Source: Micractinium sp. NFX-FRZ (taxonomy: Eukaryota > Chlorophyta > Trebouxiophyceae > Chlorellales > Chlorellaceae). Taken from it: 51,087 nucleotides of DNA. The notes beneath the pieces are model-generated. The model was not told the DNA's origin, made no database searches, and saw only the letters and a program-made list of their open reading frames with translations. The stretch lies in contig JAPTJF010000448.1 in the NCBI GenBank assembly GCA_029339195.1, forward strand, positions 1 through 51,087. The letters run 5' to 3'. This document shows, piece by piece, positions 9,206-20,300 of this stretch. The position numbers and the translations under genes are program-made. How positions within the stretch are numbered: position 1 is the stretch's first letter; every line of letters begins with the position of its first letter.

Positions 9206-12200
9206 TCACATCGTCGCGCCGGCCTTCTCGGGCAGCAGCGCGGCGGCGGGGTTCCAGGAGCGCGTGCGCAGCTTGGCGGCGGTCCAGGCCTGGCAGCCGC
9301 CGTTGATGACAAAGGCGCGGGAGAAGCCGCGCTTGGCCAGCTCCTTGGCGACTGCAGGGGCGGGGTGAAACCAGGATGCACATACGCGCTCAGTCATATG
9401 CCACAGAGGTGATGGACACAGAGGCCTTGGCGGAGCCACGCCGGCAAACTCCTTGGCGACTGCGCAGGGGGGGCGAAATCAAACGCGCGCATTGGGCCTC
9501 AGAACAGGAGCACAAAAGGTAATGGGCAGGGGCCTTGGAGGTGCGGCCACCGGCCAGCTCTCTGGCGACTGCAGTGGCTGGGCGGAAGAGGATGTACGTA
9601 TGTGCTCAGTACAAATGTACTGATGGACACAGGTATTGGACAGAGGCGCGGGAGGAAGCCTGGCCGGAGCAGCTCTTGGCCACTGCTGAAAGAGGAGCGG
9701 TGCTAGAAGAGAACAGGACACTACTGGTGTCCAAATGCTAGTAGCTGAAGGCAGCGGGCCGCCCTTGGCGGCTGCCAGAGGAGCAGCGGCTGAGGTGCAG
9801 CCAGGATGATAGAGGGGCCCCGCCGCAGCGAGCCAGGGCATTGTGTTGATTTGTTATTTTATTTTAGTGTCTTTGCTGTCCGGCAGGCGCCCTGCCGTCC
9901 CCTTCCTCAGCTGCCTCTCCGCCAACGGCCAACAATCAGCCTAGGGCAGTACCAGAACAGGGAGGTACCAGAGCATGGCAGTACGCCAGCGTGGGTCACC
10001 TGCACGTGCCACGGTGCCGTTGCTGTCCAGGCATCACCTTGCTCGGCTGCCTCACTGCCAATGAGCCCACAAGCAGTCCAGGGCAGTGCACCAAACCCAG
10101 GACGGTACCGTTCATTAGGTGTGTCTGCTCACCTGCGCGCGCCACGGTGCCGTTGCTGTCCATCAAGTACAGAGTCATCCCCTTGTTCAACTTCTTCAGC
10201 GCCGCAATCTGGATGGCGGTGGACTGCAAGGGTTGAAGGAAGGCGGGAGAAGATGGAGGGGGAGGGAGGGCAGGTGTGAGCAGCTGCCAGCACGGCGGCG
10301 GCGGGTGCAAGACAGCACCTGCTCCTGCTGCAGCTGCTGCTTCTGGGCTGCTGTGCTGGTGCTTGTTCTGCTGAGAGTTGATGCTGCAGGTGCTGCTGCT
10401 GGGTGCGCTTTGCAACTCTGGTGCCCGTGCTGCTGCAATTCTGCTGCTGCGAGTGCTGCTGCAGGTGCCCATTCTGCTGCAATTTGCTGCTGCGGGTGCT
10501 TGGTGCCGCTCATGCCGCGCTTTATTCACTGCCAGCCCAACGCAGGCGCACCCTCACCTCGGCCTCCACATCTGTGGCGTTGCGCAGCCGCGTGTACAGC
10601 TTGGTGTCCTCCACCGCCACAAACTCCAGCTCCACCAGCTTGGCTGCGGCAAGCGGGTGGGTGCAGGTCATAGGTTTAGATTGATCGAATCCAAGGGTTA
10701 GTTTAATTGACAGGTTTGGTTGATGTTTAGGTGTCCTCCACCGCCACAAGCTCCAGCTCCACCAGCTTGGCTGCGGCAAGCGGGGGCAGTTGGCAGGTGC
10801 AGTCAGTTATAGAGCTTGACTTATGTTATACACTGGTTGAAGGTTTGCTTGGAGGTTGGTTCAAGGTGTGTGTGATGTGCACGGCAAGGCGTCGGAGTCC
10901 GCCGCTGCTCAGGGTGCAGGCGGCAGGAGGGTGTCATGCTGTGGTTCGGCACAACCCTACTCAGCCTCCCCTACCCCCCTCCACTTGTTGTCCGCCACAC
11001 ACCTGGGTCTGCCAGGTCGGGCACCCCAGCCGACTCCTTGTCCTTGGCGCTGCGGATGTCCACAAGCACGTTGCCGCCCTGGGAGACGAGGGCATCCAGG
11101 GCAGCGGTGGGCTGCACATCGCCTGCAAGGGGCGCAAGGAAAGGAACGTGGAGGTTGGGGGAGCCTAGCATGTTGCCGCCCTGGGAGACGAGGGCACCCA
11201 GGGCAGCGGTGGGCTGCACATCGCCTGCAAGGGGTGCAAGGAAAGGGACGTAGAGGTTGGGGGAGGCTAGCATGGTGCCGCCCTGGGAGACGAGGGCACC
11301 CAGGGCAGCGGTGGGCTGCACATCGCCTGCAAGGGGTGCAAGGAAAGGGACGTAGAGGTTGGAGGAGGCTAGCATGGTGCCGCCCTGGGAGACGAGGGCA
11401 CCCAGGGCAGCGGTGGGCTGCACATCGCCTGCAAAAAGGAGCAAGGGAGGGGGGCGGGGGTTGGTGGGCAGTGCAGAGCTCCTTGGCGCCTTGGGAGGCG
11501 AGGGGGCCAGGGTTACGCTGCAGATTGGAGGGGAGGCGGGTTGGTGGGCGCCGGCACACAAACAGCTCGCCGGGAGCAGGTGGGTCAGTGGCATGCCTGC
11601 CCCTGCTGCACACACGCCGGCACGGCCCACGTGAAATCCCTTCTCGCCCTGCCTCCCACGCACCCTGGCAATGCACTACCCAAGAGACTGAGTGCCCCAC
11701 CCCCAGCTTGGCCTGTACCCAAACACACCTACAAAGCAGTGCGCCCCAGCCTCCGCACAACCTCAACGCACGCACGCACACCCAGCCAGCCACCCCGGGC
11801 GCAAGCCCGCAAAGCAAGAACAACACCCGCACCCGCGTAGCCGCGCGCCGCCTCCATGCTCTTCTTGAGCAGCGGGGGCACTACATAGGCCACCGCCACC
11901 ACTCCCAGTGCATACTCTGTGCGGGGGGGAGGGGGAGGGGGAGGGGGCAGATGGGTGGGGTGCACGGTGGGTGAGCCACTGGGACAGGTTGACATGGGAG
12001 GGAGAGCAGTCAAGGGCAGCAACTGGATTTTCAATGTCCATGCCACCATGCCGGCGCATGCATTCACCACAGGGTGCGCCACTGGTGCCGCACTTGCCCA
12101 CCCGGCACGCCCAGCGCGTGCATTCACCGCCGGCGCTTCACCTGCCGTCCCACCTGCCTCCCCCCTCCCTCCTGTCCCACCCCTCCCTCCCATCCCTCCA

Positions 12201-13298
12201 TCCCCCACCTGCCAGCACAGCGGGGTCTGTGTTTGCCAAAAAGTTGACTGCCTGCTTCACCGCCGGCTCCGCCGCCTTCAGCGCCGGCTGCGCCATCTCC
12301 TGCGCCGTGGAGGCGGCGCCTGAGATGGCGGTGACCGCGTTCTGCAGCGCCTCCACCACGTCCGTGTCCGCCCCCGCCCCCTTTGCCGCCCGGGTGGCCT
12401 CCTTGAGCGCCTGGGCAGCCTGACCCAGGTCGGAGGAGAGTGAGGCGGCCGAGGCGGCCTGATCGGCGGCGCTGCCTGCCGTGGCCTCCTCGGCCGCCGC
12501 AGCCGCGGCGTCCTTGAGTGCGGAAGCCGCCTCCTCAACAAGCTTCTCCACCTTCTGCCACGCGCAACAAAGAGAGGGGCACAAGGGCATTGTTGGGGTG
12601 TGGGCACAGATGAAGAGGGATTGACAGTCTGGAGGCAGCCCGGAGTGACCTGTGGGGCGGGACCCGCCGCCTCTACAAATGTTTCATCATTCTGGAATCC
12701 CTCGGCCCTCTCCCCCCCACACACGCACATGCACACACACCTGGGTTGGGGAGTCCGCCGCGGCCGCGGCCGCCGCCTGCACCGCCACCTCGGCCTCCTG
12801 GAGTGCCGCCTTGAAGGGAGCGGTGTTGATGGCCATTGGCGCGTCCTCAGAACCCTCCACAGCCTTCACAACCTTCTCAACAACCTCAGCTGCCGAGTCC
12901 TGGGCACGGGCGGCGCCCGCGGCCGCCAGGCTGGCAGCGCTCGCGAGCGTGCCTGGAACAGCAAGTGAGTGCATAGTGCGCATGGTGTCAGTGAGTAGCT
13001 GGATGCGAGTTACAGCTTGTGCGCCTGGCGTAAAAGAGGGGCAAGGGTCCCAGCCATGCTCAGGCAGCCCGCAGCCGCCCCGCCGACGACACTCCCACCC
13101 ACCGCCAGCGGCATGTTGCCCCCATGGCGCTGCCCAGCGGCCGTATAGCTTGCCTTTCAGCGCGCCATTGTTGCTGCTGGAGCGGGCTGCGACTGCCCGG
13201 GGGATGGCCCGGGACGCCGGAGCGCCGGTGGTGGTTTTGCGCTGCGCACTTGCACTGCGCGAACCAGCCGTGAGGCTAGCAGAAACCACGGCCGTCAT
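9206..13298 (-). CDS. CAS: Chloroplast calcium-sensing receptor (CAS), rhodanese-like
   Basis: Exons (5' to 3'): 13298-13103, 12952-12741, 12554-12209, 11916-11833, 11122-11003, 10643-10558, 10223-10133 and 9351-9206; every phase matches, giving 426 aa, close to plant and algal CAS. Residues 1 to about 70 form a plastid transit peptide ending near ARAQ. An Ala/Glu-rich helical region follows, then one membrane segment (about 253-266, YALGVVAVAYVVPP), then a rhodanese-like domain (GDVQPTAALDALVSQGG, VLVDIRS, VEAE, AALKKLNKG, RGFSRAFVINGG). Family knowledge: CAS is a thylakoid membrane protein that binds Ca2+ and acts in cyclic electron flow, light acclimation and, in algae, induction of the CO2-concentrating mechanism. 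The rhodanese catalytic Cys position lacks Cys (MDSNGTVA), as expected for a non-catalytic member. Exons 5-8 are each flanked by tandem duplicates of their own splice junctions (listed separately). Confidence 0.9.
9341..9780 (-). repeat. Five-fold decaying array of the CAS exon 8 acceptor region
   Basis: The exon 8 start (on +: CCTTGGCGACTGCAG at 9343) recurs upstream in the intron. The core TGGCGACT or its variant begins at 9346, 9454, 9563, 9677 and 9766, spacings of 108, 109, 114 and 89 bp. The linking sequence also repeats: GGATGCACATACGCGCTCAG near 9372 resembles GGATGTACGTATGTGCTCAG near 9591. Copies become more divergent with distance from the exon. Several keep an AG acceptor. Confidence 0.75.
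9998..10162 (-). repeat. Duplicate of CAS exon 7 end and its donor
   Basis: The exon 7 tail with donor (10131-10162 on +) recurs at 9998-10029 with two differences in 32, an offset of 133 bp, inside intron 7. Both copies keep a GT donor after the GCAG. Flanking sequence at about 9915-9955 and 10045-10095 is also related, so the duplicated unit spans most of the offset. Confidence 0.85.
10604..10784 (-). repeat. Duplicate of CAS exon 6 start and its acceptor
   Basis: The 54 bp at 10604-10657 (start of exon 6 plus the CTTGCCGCAG acceptor) is repeated at 10731-10784 with one difference, an offset of 127 bp. The second copy lies in the upstream intron. The offset is not a multiple of three. Confidence 0.9.
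11070..11477 (-). repeat. 4 x 102-bp array of CAS intron 4 end plus exon 5 start
   Basis: Units start at 11070, 11172, 11274 and 11376 (exact 102-bp period). Each carries a pyrimidine tract, a CAG acceptor and the first part of exon 5 coding GDVQPTAALxALVSQGG. Acceptors allow exon starts at 11122, 11224, 11326 and 11428, all in phase 1. The frame is open through all copies, so upstream acceptors would add 34, 68 or 102 residues. Homology to CAS supports 11122 as the canonical start. Confidence 0.92.
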
Positions 13299-13795
13299 CT
13301 CGATCGTGGATCTCCGATCGACTTGGTGGGCAATGTGAGGGGTGCCAACTGTGGCGGGGAGTAGGTTCCACAGCTTCGGCCTGCGTTGCGTGCTGTGCTG
13401 CTGTCGACTAGTGCTGTGGGTGAAAACCTGCAAGCGCCTGCGCACGTGACGGATCTCTCACGTGGTCACACCGTTGTTTTTTCGTCACACAACGGAGTTG
13501 CACCACAATGCTGCTTCAATCAGGCGGTGGTGCCAAATGCCGTCGACGGCTGTATCGCAGCAGGCCCACCGCCCGCCGCCGCGCTGCTGCGGCGCGTGCA
13601 CAGGGCGCACAGCTCCCAGGCCCTGCCAACTACCCCTTCTCTGTTGCACACTGGTCAGGAAAGCTCGTTACATGCAAGGGGTGATGCAGGTTGGACTGTG
13701 TTTCTGTCGCTGTGCAGGAAGGGACGGCCAGCCGGTGGGCTGCCGCTGCAACGAGGGGCAATCAGCCCTGGCCCAGCCCAGCCCAGCCCAGCTCG
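13299..13795. other. Intergenic region upstream of CAS, downstream of the membrane-protein gene
   Basis: Both neighbours are on the - strand. The region should contain the membrane-protein 3' UTR and the CAS promoter. A - TGTAA lies at 13668-13672. No TATA-like element or other site stands out. Confidence 0.4.
13668..13672 (-). terminator. Candidate TGTAA polyadenylation signal for the membrane-protein gene
   Basis: The signal reads TTACA on +, 124 nt downstream of the stop at 13796. Confidence 0.45.
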
Positions 13796-16700
13796 TCAGT
13801 CGTCCCAGGGAGCTGCAGGGAGAGCCAGCTCTTGGACTGGGTGCACTGCCGCCAGCAGCTCGCCCACGCTCTGCCGCCTGGCGGACAGGCAGCGGAGGTA
13901 GAGGGAGATGAGGAGGCCCAGGCCTGTGAGAACACAAGAGGAGCAGCAGGCAGAGCAGGTCAGGGCGGGGCGGCACAGGCAGAGCGGAACGAGGTGCATA
14001 GGGCAAGGTGGAACGCGGGTGCGAGGTGAGGGCATGCAGGGCGCGCCTGGGTGGGGCAGCGCAGGCAGATCGGGGTAAAGATGAACACAGCTGAGGGGGC
14101 AGAGGCAGGAGTAGGGGGCAGGGGCGGCGGGGAATGGCAGGGCAAGCAATGCGATGCGTAGGGCAGGGAGCGGGGCAGCCAGGCCAGCCTGCACGCAGGT
14201 AGGATCGCATAGCCACTTCCCAGTCATCCTCCATATTCAAACAATTGTTTTCCCCACCCAGCCCACCTGCCGACCCAACGATGTAGGCGGTCTCCAGCAG
14301 GCTGGCCGCCACGCAGCGCCAGCCGGGCGCAGCATGACCCCAGCGCTCCTCTTCATACCACAGGCCTGCGAGGTGGCGTAGGGGAACCACACATGTGAGG
14401 CGGGGAGGCACGCAATGGGGGAGCACAGCATTGTGACGATTCGAAGGCGGGCCTAGGTGGTAGGCTGGGTGGGCAGGGCGGGTGGGTGGGCGGGCAAGGG
14501 CAGGGGACGCGAGGGGCAACGCTGGTGCCGTGACAGCGGCCAGCGCAGCAGCACACGTGGCCGCCAGCACGCATTCTTTGGGGCGAGCCCAACAGGCGCA
14601 GCCTGTGTTTATTACTGTGACATGTATGACAAAGGCAGCCTCCAGACCATCTCTTCACAGCAGCAGCCGGCCGAGGCTGGGCCTGCGCTGCCCACAGCCT
14701 CCTTTCCCCCCCCGCCCCCCGCCCCCCGCCTCACCAAACCACCCTCCTGCGGTGGGACGCGCGCGCGTCCACTGCGCCATCACAGCCCACAGCAGCAAGC
14801 CCGCGCCAGCGCCCCGCACGCCCACGGCTGTGCCTGCTGCCAGAGCCTCCCCCCACAGCAGGCTGTACATTGCTGCTGCCGCTGCCAGGTTTAGAGAAGA
14901 GGTGAGCAGGTAGTCTGCAGCCAGCAGCAGGCGGGAGGGAGGCTGCAGAGGCAGGCGGGGTGGGGCGCGGGGGGGGGAGAGGGGGGGCAAACAGGTGTGG
15001 GGGCCAGGCAGGCAGGGAGCGCACCCTGCATCCCTCCGCTGCCCTGCAGCATGCCTCGCCCTGCTGTTCGCACCATACTCCTCGGGCCCGCCCGGGTGCT
15101 GCGGCTGGCACAGCATCGAACACACCACACCACCTTCCACGACCCCTCACTCACTCTGCTGTCAAACACCTCGCGGCTGCCGGGGCGCAGCAGCGCCCAG
15201 AAGGCTGACGGGTCGAGGCGGCGCAGGCGGCGGTACAGGCGCAGGCGGCGTGCGGTGGTGCCCACGTCGGATGTGGTCAGCCCGCGGGCCTGCAGGCGGG
15301 TGAGCAGGGGGAGGGATGAGGGGACGTGTGCGCTCTTGAAGTGCCACGAGCACTCTTGGTGGGTGGCAGTGCCTGCGGACCTCTGCTGCTGCATCCCAGC
15401 AGTATCCCAGCCGCCTCCTGGCCCGAACTTTAAAACACCCCCTGCCCACTCAACACCACAGGCACACACACACTCCACACCTTGAGGAACGTCTTGAACT
15501 CTGCGCTCTGCTGCAGGCGGCGCAGGCACGCCTGCGTCAGCTCGCTCTCCCCGCCCTCCTCGGACCCCCACTCATCCTCCTCTGACTCCGCCTCGCCTGC
15601 GCCCACAGAGCGTGACACGCGGGACACCAATGCCGAGGTTAGTGCAACGGTTCATTTTCCATCCCAAGGTTCAACAGGACAGGGGGCAAGGAGCAGCAGA
15701 GAAGCGCGGCACCGTGGCGGTCAGGCAGGCGGCAGCCTCCGCAGGCGGCAGGCGACAGGCAGCAGGCGGATTGTTCAGGCAGCAAGCTTGGCAGCAGGAG
15801 CGGCTCAGCAACAAGCACTCACCGATGCCCAGCCCATACATCTTGCCTCCTGCGCTGCCCCCCGCCTTCTGACTGCCTGGGCTGGTCAGAGGCGCCTCCG
15901 GGGTGTGTGGGCCTGGGCCCGCTGCTGCAGCTGGTGGCGGTGGACCCCCGCCAGCGGCAGCCGCTGTGCTGCCGCCCCCTGCTGCCAGGTGCTTGGCGTG
16001 CTGCAGCAGGCTGAAGGGCAGCACCAGAAGGCTGCTGAGCGCGGTGTCTGCCGCCGCCAGGAGCGAGCTCCCGGTGGCGGCACGGGGCAGCGGGGCGGGC
16101 GCGTCGGGCGCTGCGCCAGGGGCACTGGCGGCGGCGGCGGCGGCGGCGGCGGGGTGCTGCGGCAGCTCTGGCTGCGGTGCCGCTTCAGGTGCATGCTCCA
16201 CCTCCTCCTCTATATGCGGCACTCGCTCCTGGGTGCTTCTGTAGGGCTTGCGCTGAGGGTCCAGAGTGGCTATCCGCCTGGGGCAGGGGGAGGCGTACCG
16301 ACCACAGTCACACGTCGGCATGATAGCAATGCCTTGCTTACTCCTCCATTGTGAGGGCCTGCATCCCCTTCCTTGAAGTGGAAAGGCCGAAAAAATCCTG
16401 GCAATACATACATGTACATACTAGGTTTGACACGGGCAGGGGGTGCAGCAGGCGGGTGGGCGGATGAGTGGGTATGAGGGGACATGCTGGCATCAGGGAC
16501 TGGAGAACGTTTGGTATTCAAGCAGGCGGGTCCAGAATAGCACAGGGCAGGCCAGCACTGTGTTGCCAGCAGAAGGCATGCCTGCTGACAACCGCACCCC
16601 TTCCAACCTTCCAAGACCTCACCACACTACGCCCGATCCTCGCCCACCTGCTACGCAGCACTGCAGCGTTGGTGTCGCCGGCGGCTGCTGGGCGGCCGCG

Positions 16701-16901
16701 ACGGCCGCGGCTCCACAGTCTAGAGGCCACCGCGAGCAGCAGCAGGGGTAGCAGCGTGCAGGCGAGCTCGGCGCGGGTGGGCTGCCAGGGCGTGCCGCCG
16801 GCGACCCACTGGGCGGCGCGGCGGAACGGGCGGGGCGGCCTGCCTTCAAACTCCAGGGTGTCGCAAGCGAGGCGATCTCCCTCGCGGCAGGCGTGCTCCA
16901 T
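13796..16901 (-). CDS. Unrecognised multi-pass membrane protein
   Basis: Exons: 16901-16648, 16277-15823, 15596-15481, 15289-15151, 14914-14735, 14602-14267 and 13923-13796; phases match throughout, about 535 aa. The ATG is at 16901. A hydrophobic segment follows at about 46-60 (LACTLLPLLLLAVAS), then an Ala/Pro/Gly-rich linker, an acidic patch (EAESEEDEWGSEEGGESE) and a basic helical stretch (TARRLRLYRRLRRLDPSAFW). Further hydrophobic segments are LNLAAAAAMYSLLWGEALAA, AGLLLWAVM, CAAALAAVTAPALPLA and LGLLISLYLRCL. The donor at 15150 (GTGAGG) was chosen over a stronger GTGAGT four bases away because only it keeps phase. The 14602-14267 exon may hide a frame-neutral intron before 14365, where an acceptor is present. 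I recognise no family. It is divergently paired with the + gene at 17348. Confidence 0.65.
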
Positions 16902-17347
16902 TCTGACTGTCAATTGTCCCTAGGACATGCCCCGGAGTTCAGCAAAGCCTGCAGGCGTGTCGGAGAGTGATGGGTGGCGCTGCCTTGGGCCGGCCTCAGT
17001 GCAGGCTCAAAGACGCTATCTAACAGCAAAGACCGAATGCCAATTGATCACAGGCCACCAGCATCCTTGGAGAAGCAGGAGGCTGCTGCTGCATTGGCTG
17101 CATTGCTGGCAGGACATCCAATTCTCTCTCTCTGCCCCTTCTATCAATCGCATCGCAGGGCAGTAGCCCAGCAAAGTTTGAGGGGGAAGACGGGGTCTGC
17201 AAGGGGTTGGCGCGCGGGCCGGACGAACTGCTGCGCCTCTGGCTCCTCTTGCAGCGCCAGAACAACTGTGTTGCAAACCCCCGCTCTGACAGCATCCGCT
17301 GCGCCGGGCTAGCAACTCAGCGGGAGAGCAGGCACACTCCGCGCTAG
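16902..17347. promoter_or_regulatory. Head-to-head upstream region (446 bp)
   Basis: This sits between the start codons of the - membrane-protein gene and the + acidic membrane-protein gene. It must contain both promoters and 5' UTRs. I see no TATA box or recognisable operator. Confidence 0.4.
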
Positions 17348-20300
17348 ATGTCCGCGATTGGAAGTCCCTTGCACCGCGCCTCGCACGGCAGCAGCTCCGG
17401 CGGCAGCAGCGCTCAGTCGTTGGAGGATGAGGCACCCGCACCGCCCCGCGCCCGCACCACGCCACGCGGGTCACGCGGCAGCAGGGCCGGCGCCCTGAAG
17501 CTGGGTGCTGCCCGCCGGGCGCAGGAGGCGGCGGAGCAGCAGCAGCCGCTGCTCACCAGCCCAGGGGCGGGACCCAAGAAGGATGAGGAGGCGGGGTGGG
17601 GCGGCGACGATGAGGTGGGTGTCCCGCGCTTGCAGGGTGCGGCTGTGACACGGCAGCGGCAGCACGGTAGCGCCGCATTCTGGGCAGCGCCTGCTGTGTC
17701 GCACTGGCACATTTCATTCTGCATGGCCGGAATTCCTCAGTGGCCCCAGATGGGGTGCACTCATCCATGGGAGCGCCTGCTGCCCTCTCCGTTGTACGGC
17801 GCCCACGGTACCGGCTAGGGCACAGTTTGGGGTCAGCACCCACCTGGCTTGCTGTGGGCCCTCCTGCTGTCCCCGCCTGCTGCAGGACTGGGGCTCCGCC
17901 GGTTGGGGTGCGGCTGGCTCTGGAAACTCCGCCTCCCTCTCCTCTGACGTGAGTAGGCTGTGAGGCAGGCAGGCAGGCATGCCTGGAGGGTGCCTGTGCT
18001 GTCTCAGCTGCATGGCGGTGGTGGGGCTTGGGCCCAGCACGCCCCGCCAGCTGTGCCACAGTTGTGTGCGTGCCACAACCTGTGCCTCCTGCTCCTGCTC
18101 CTGCCTTCCCTGCAGACCACCGGGCGGCGCATGCAGGGGTTTGGGTCTGTCGGCGGCGGCGGCTCCGCCAATGGCGGCGGTGCCAGGGGCAGCGCACGCG
18201 TCAGCTCGCGCGTTAGCGGGCTGCTGCGCACCCCCCAGGGCCGACTGGTGAGCGCCTCGGGCGCAGCATGCCCAGCTTCATTGTTCCTTCTGCCTGGGCG
18301 CCTGCTGCATTGCATCAGCAGCATTTCGTAGTGTGCCCACCCCCTCCCAGCCCACGTGCTGCCTGGCACACCCACCCAGCTGGTGTACAGCCCGCACAGC
18401 CTGGTGTACCGCCTGCAGTGAAGTGTCTGGGGGGTGCCACACCCGGTGGTCGCCCCGCTCGTCCAGCCTGCGCCCCCTCCTCACCCTCCCCTCCCCTCCC
18501 CTCCCCGGCTGCCTCCACTGACGTGCAGGGCCTAGGCCTGCTTGCTTTCTTTGCGCTGGTCAGCCTCATTGGCCTGTCATCCGGCGGGCGGCGGCGGGGC
18601 AGCGGTGAGAAGCTGGTCACCGACGAGCTCCGCAGCTACACAGAGAAGGAGACGGCTGCTGCTGCTGCTTCGGGGTCCGCCAGTGCTGCCTCGAGCACTG
18701 CAGGCAGCGGCGCCGCAGCGGACAGCGGCGGACAGCATGCAGCAGCTGACAGCGCGGCCTCTGCCTCTGCCTCTGGCGAGGGCAAGGCCGGCAATGATGA
18801 AGCCCCCATTGGTGCCGGGGGTAGCAGCGGCAGCCTGCTAGGCAGCGGCGGCAGCAGCGGCGGCGCCAGTGCAGGCAGCGCCGCCTCGCTGGCCTCTAGC
18901 GTTGCACAGCAGCAGGCGTTGCAGCAGGCGCAGCACGCCGCGAGCGTGGGCACGGGCACAGGCAGCACCACGGGCGGTGGCACCAGCACGGGTGGTGGAG
19001 GTGATGACAGGGATGATGACGACGATTTCTTCCAGGACGGGGGGGAGATGGAGGAGGGGGAGGAGGCGGCTGCCGCTGGTGGTGGTGATGCTGGTGATGA
19101 TGACGATGAATGGGAAGAGGACTTCCCGGGGCCTGATGAGGATGAGGACGGCAGCGGCAGCGGTGCAGGCTCAGGTGCCGGCGCGGGTGCCGGCGCAGGA
19201 GCGCTGCCTGGCGGCGGCGGCTCGGTGCAGGATACCACCGCGGCGACGAAGGGCGGCAGGTGCGGCAGCTGCTGTCGGGTGCTGCCTGCCTGACCTGGGG
19301 GTATTGCACAGCACAATCACCTGCTCCCCCTGTGGCCTGCCTGTGTCTGCCGGCCCACTGGTGCCCCGCTGGCCCCAGCGTGCTTGAAAGGCACATGTGC
19401 CAGGCTGAAAAGCATGCTGTGGCCGCCTCCCTGCCGCCTTGCCCCTGCAGCGCCTCTTCCAATGAGACCGCTGGTGGTCTGGGTGGCACAGACAGCGGCC
19501 CCGCACGCTTTGACCCTGAGACACGCGGCACCGGTGGCAGCGGCACCATTGCTGCCGCTGGCAGCACCGCTCTTGGTTCCGGCACTGCAGCCGGCACCGG
19601 CACTGCCAGCGGCACCGGCACTGCCAGCGGCACCGGCACTGCCAGCGGCACCGCCCTGGGCTCCGGTGCAGCGTTTGACCACTTTGCTGCCATGGAGAAG
19701 GCAAGGGCCGCAATTGGCGGCGCGAGTGACAGCAGCAGCAGTGCGGGCACTGCGCTTGGCACCCCCGGCGACACTGCTCTGGGCGCCAGCAGCGGTGGTG
19801 CGTTGGGCATGCGCGCTGGCGGTTCTGGCACGGCCGCTGGCACTGGTACGGGCATGGGAAACACCCTGGGTGGCACTGGCGGCGCCATGGGGAGCACCCG
19901 GGCCGGCGCAGCTGCCGGCGTGCCCAGCGCATTGGGCAGCACGGGCAGCATGGCCCAACCCGGGGCAGCGTCCATCACCACCCCTGCTGCATCCACCGCT
20001 GGCTCAGGCCTTGGTGGCTCAGCTGCCTCCAGCGCTGGGGCTGCTGCTGCCGCCACTGCCGGCACCGCTGGTGCACCAGCCTCCACGACTGGTGCAGCTG
20101 GCAGCGCAGGCATGCAGCAGCAGCAGCAGCAGCTGGCGGCAGCCACGCCTGCCGGCTCGCCTGCCACTCCCGCCACCATGGGCAGCGCAGGCACGCTGGC
20201 AGCCGCACCCAGCGCTGCATCCCATGCTGGCGCCGCTGGCTCGGTCGCAGGTGGCGGCACTGGCAGCGTCACTGCTGCCTCCTCTGGCACTGGCGCTGTT

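Noticed and set aside
9206..11122. Active rhodanese sulfurtransferase
   Set aside because: The catalytic Cys is absent, and the order transit peptide, membrane segment, rhodanese-like domain is that of CAS.
10971..11663. Independent gene for a four-fold repeat protein
   Set aside because: The repeats are copies of a CAS intron end and exon start, and the last copy continues into the conserved CAS rhodanese-like sequence.
15151..15156. GTGAGT donor at the end of exon 4 of the membrane-protein gene
   Set aside because: It is the stronger consensus, but its phase leads to an immediate stop in the next exon; the overlapping GTGAGG keeps the frame.
18268..18528. Extra coding sequence upstream of exon 4 of the acidic membrane protein (open frame and LVYSPHSLVYRL segment)
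   Set aside because: The segment's only GT donor leaves a phase that meets a stop in exon 4; the direct exon 3-exon 4 join is in phase.
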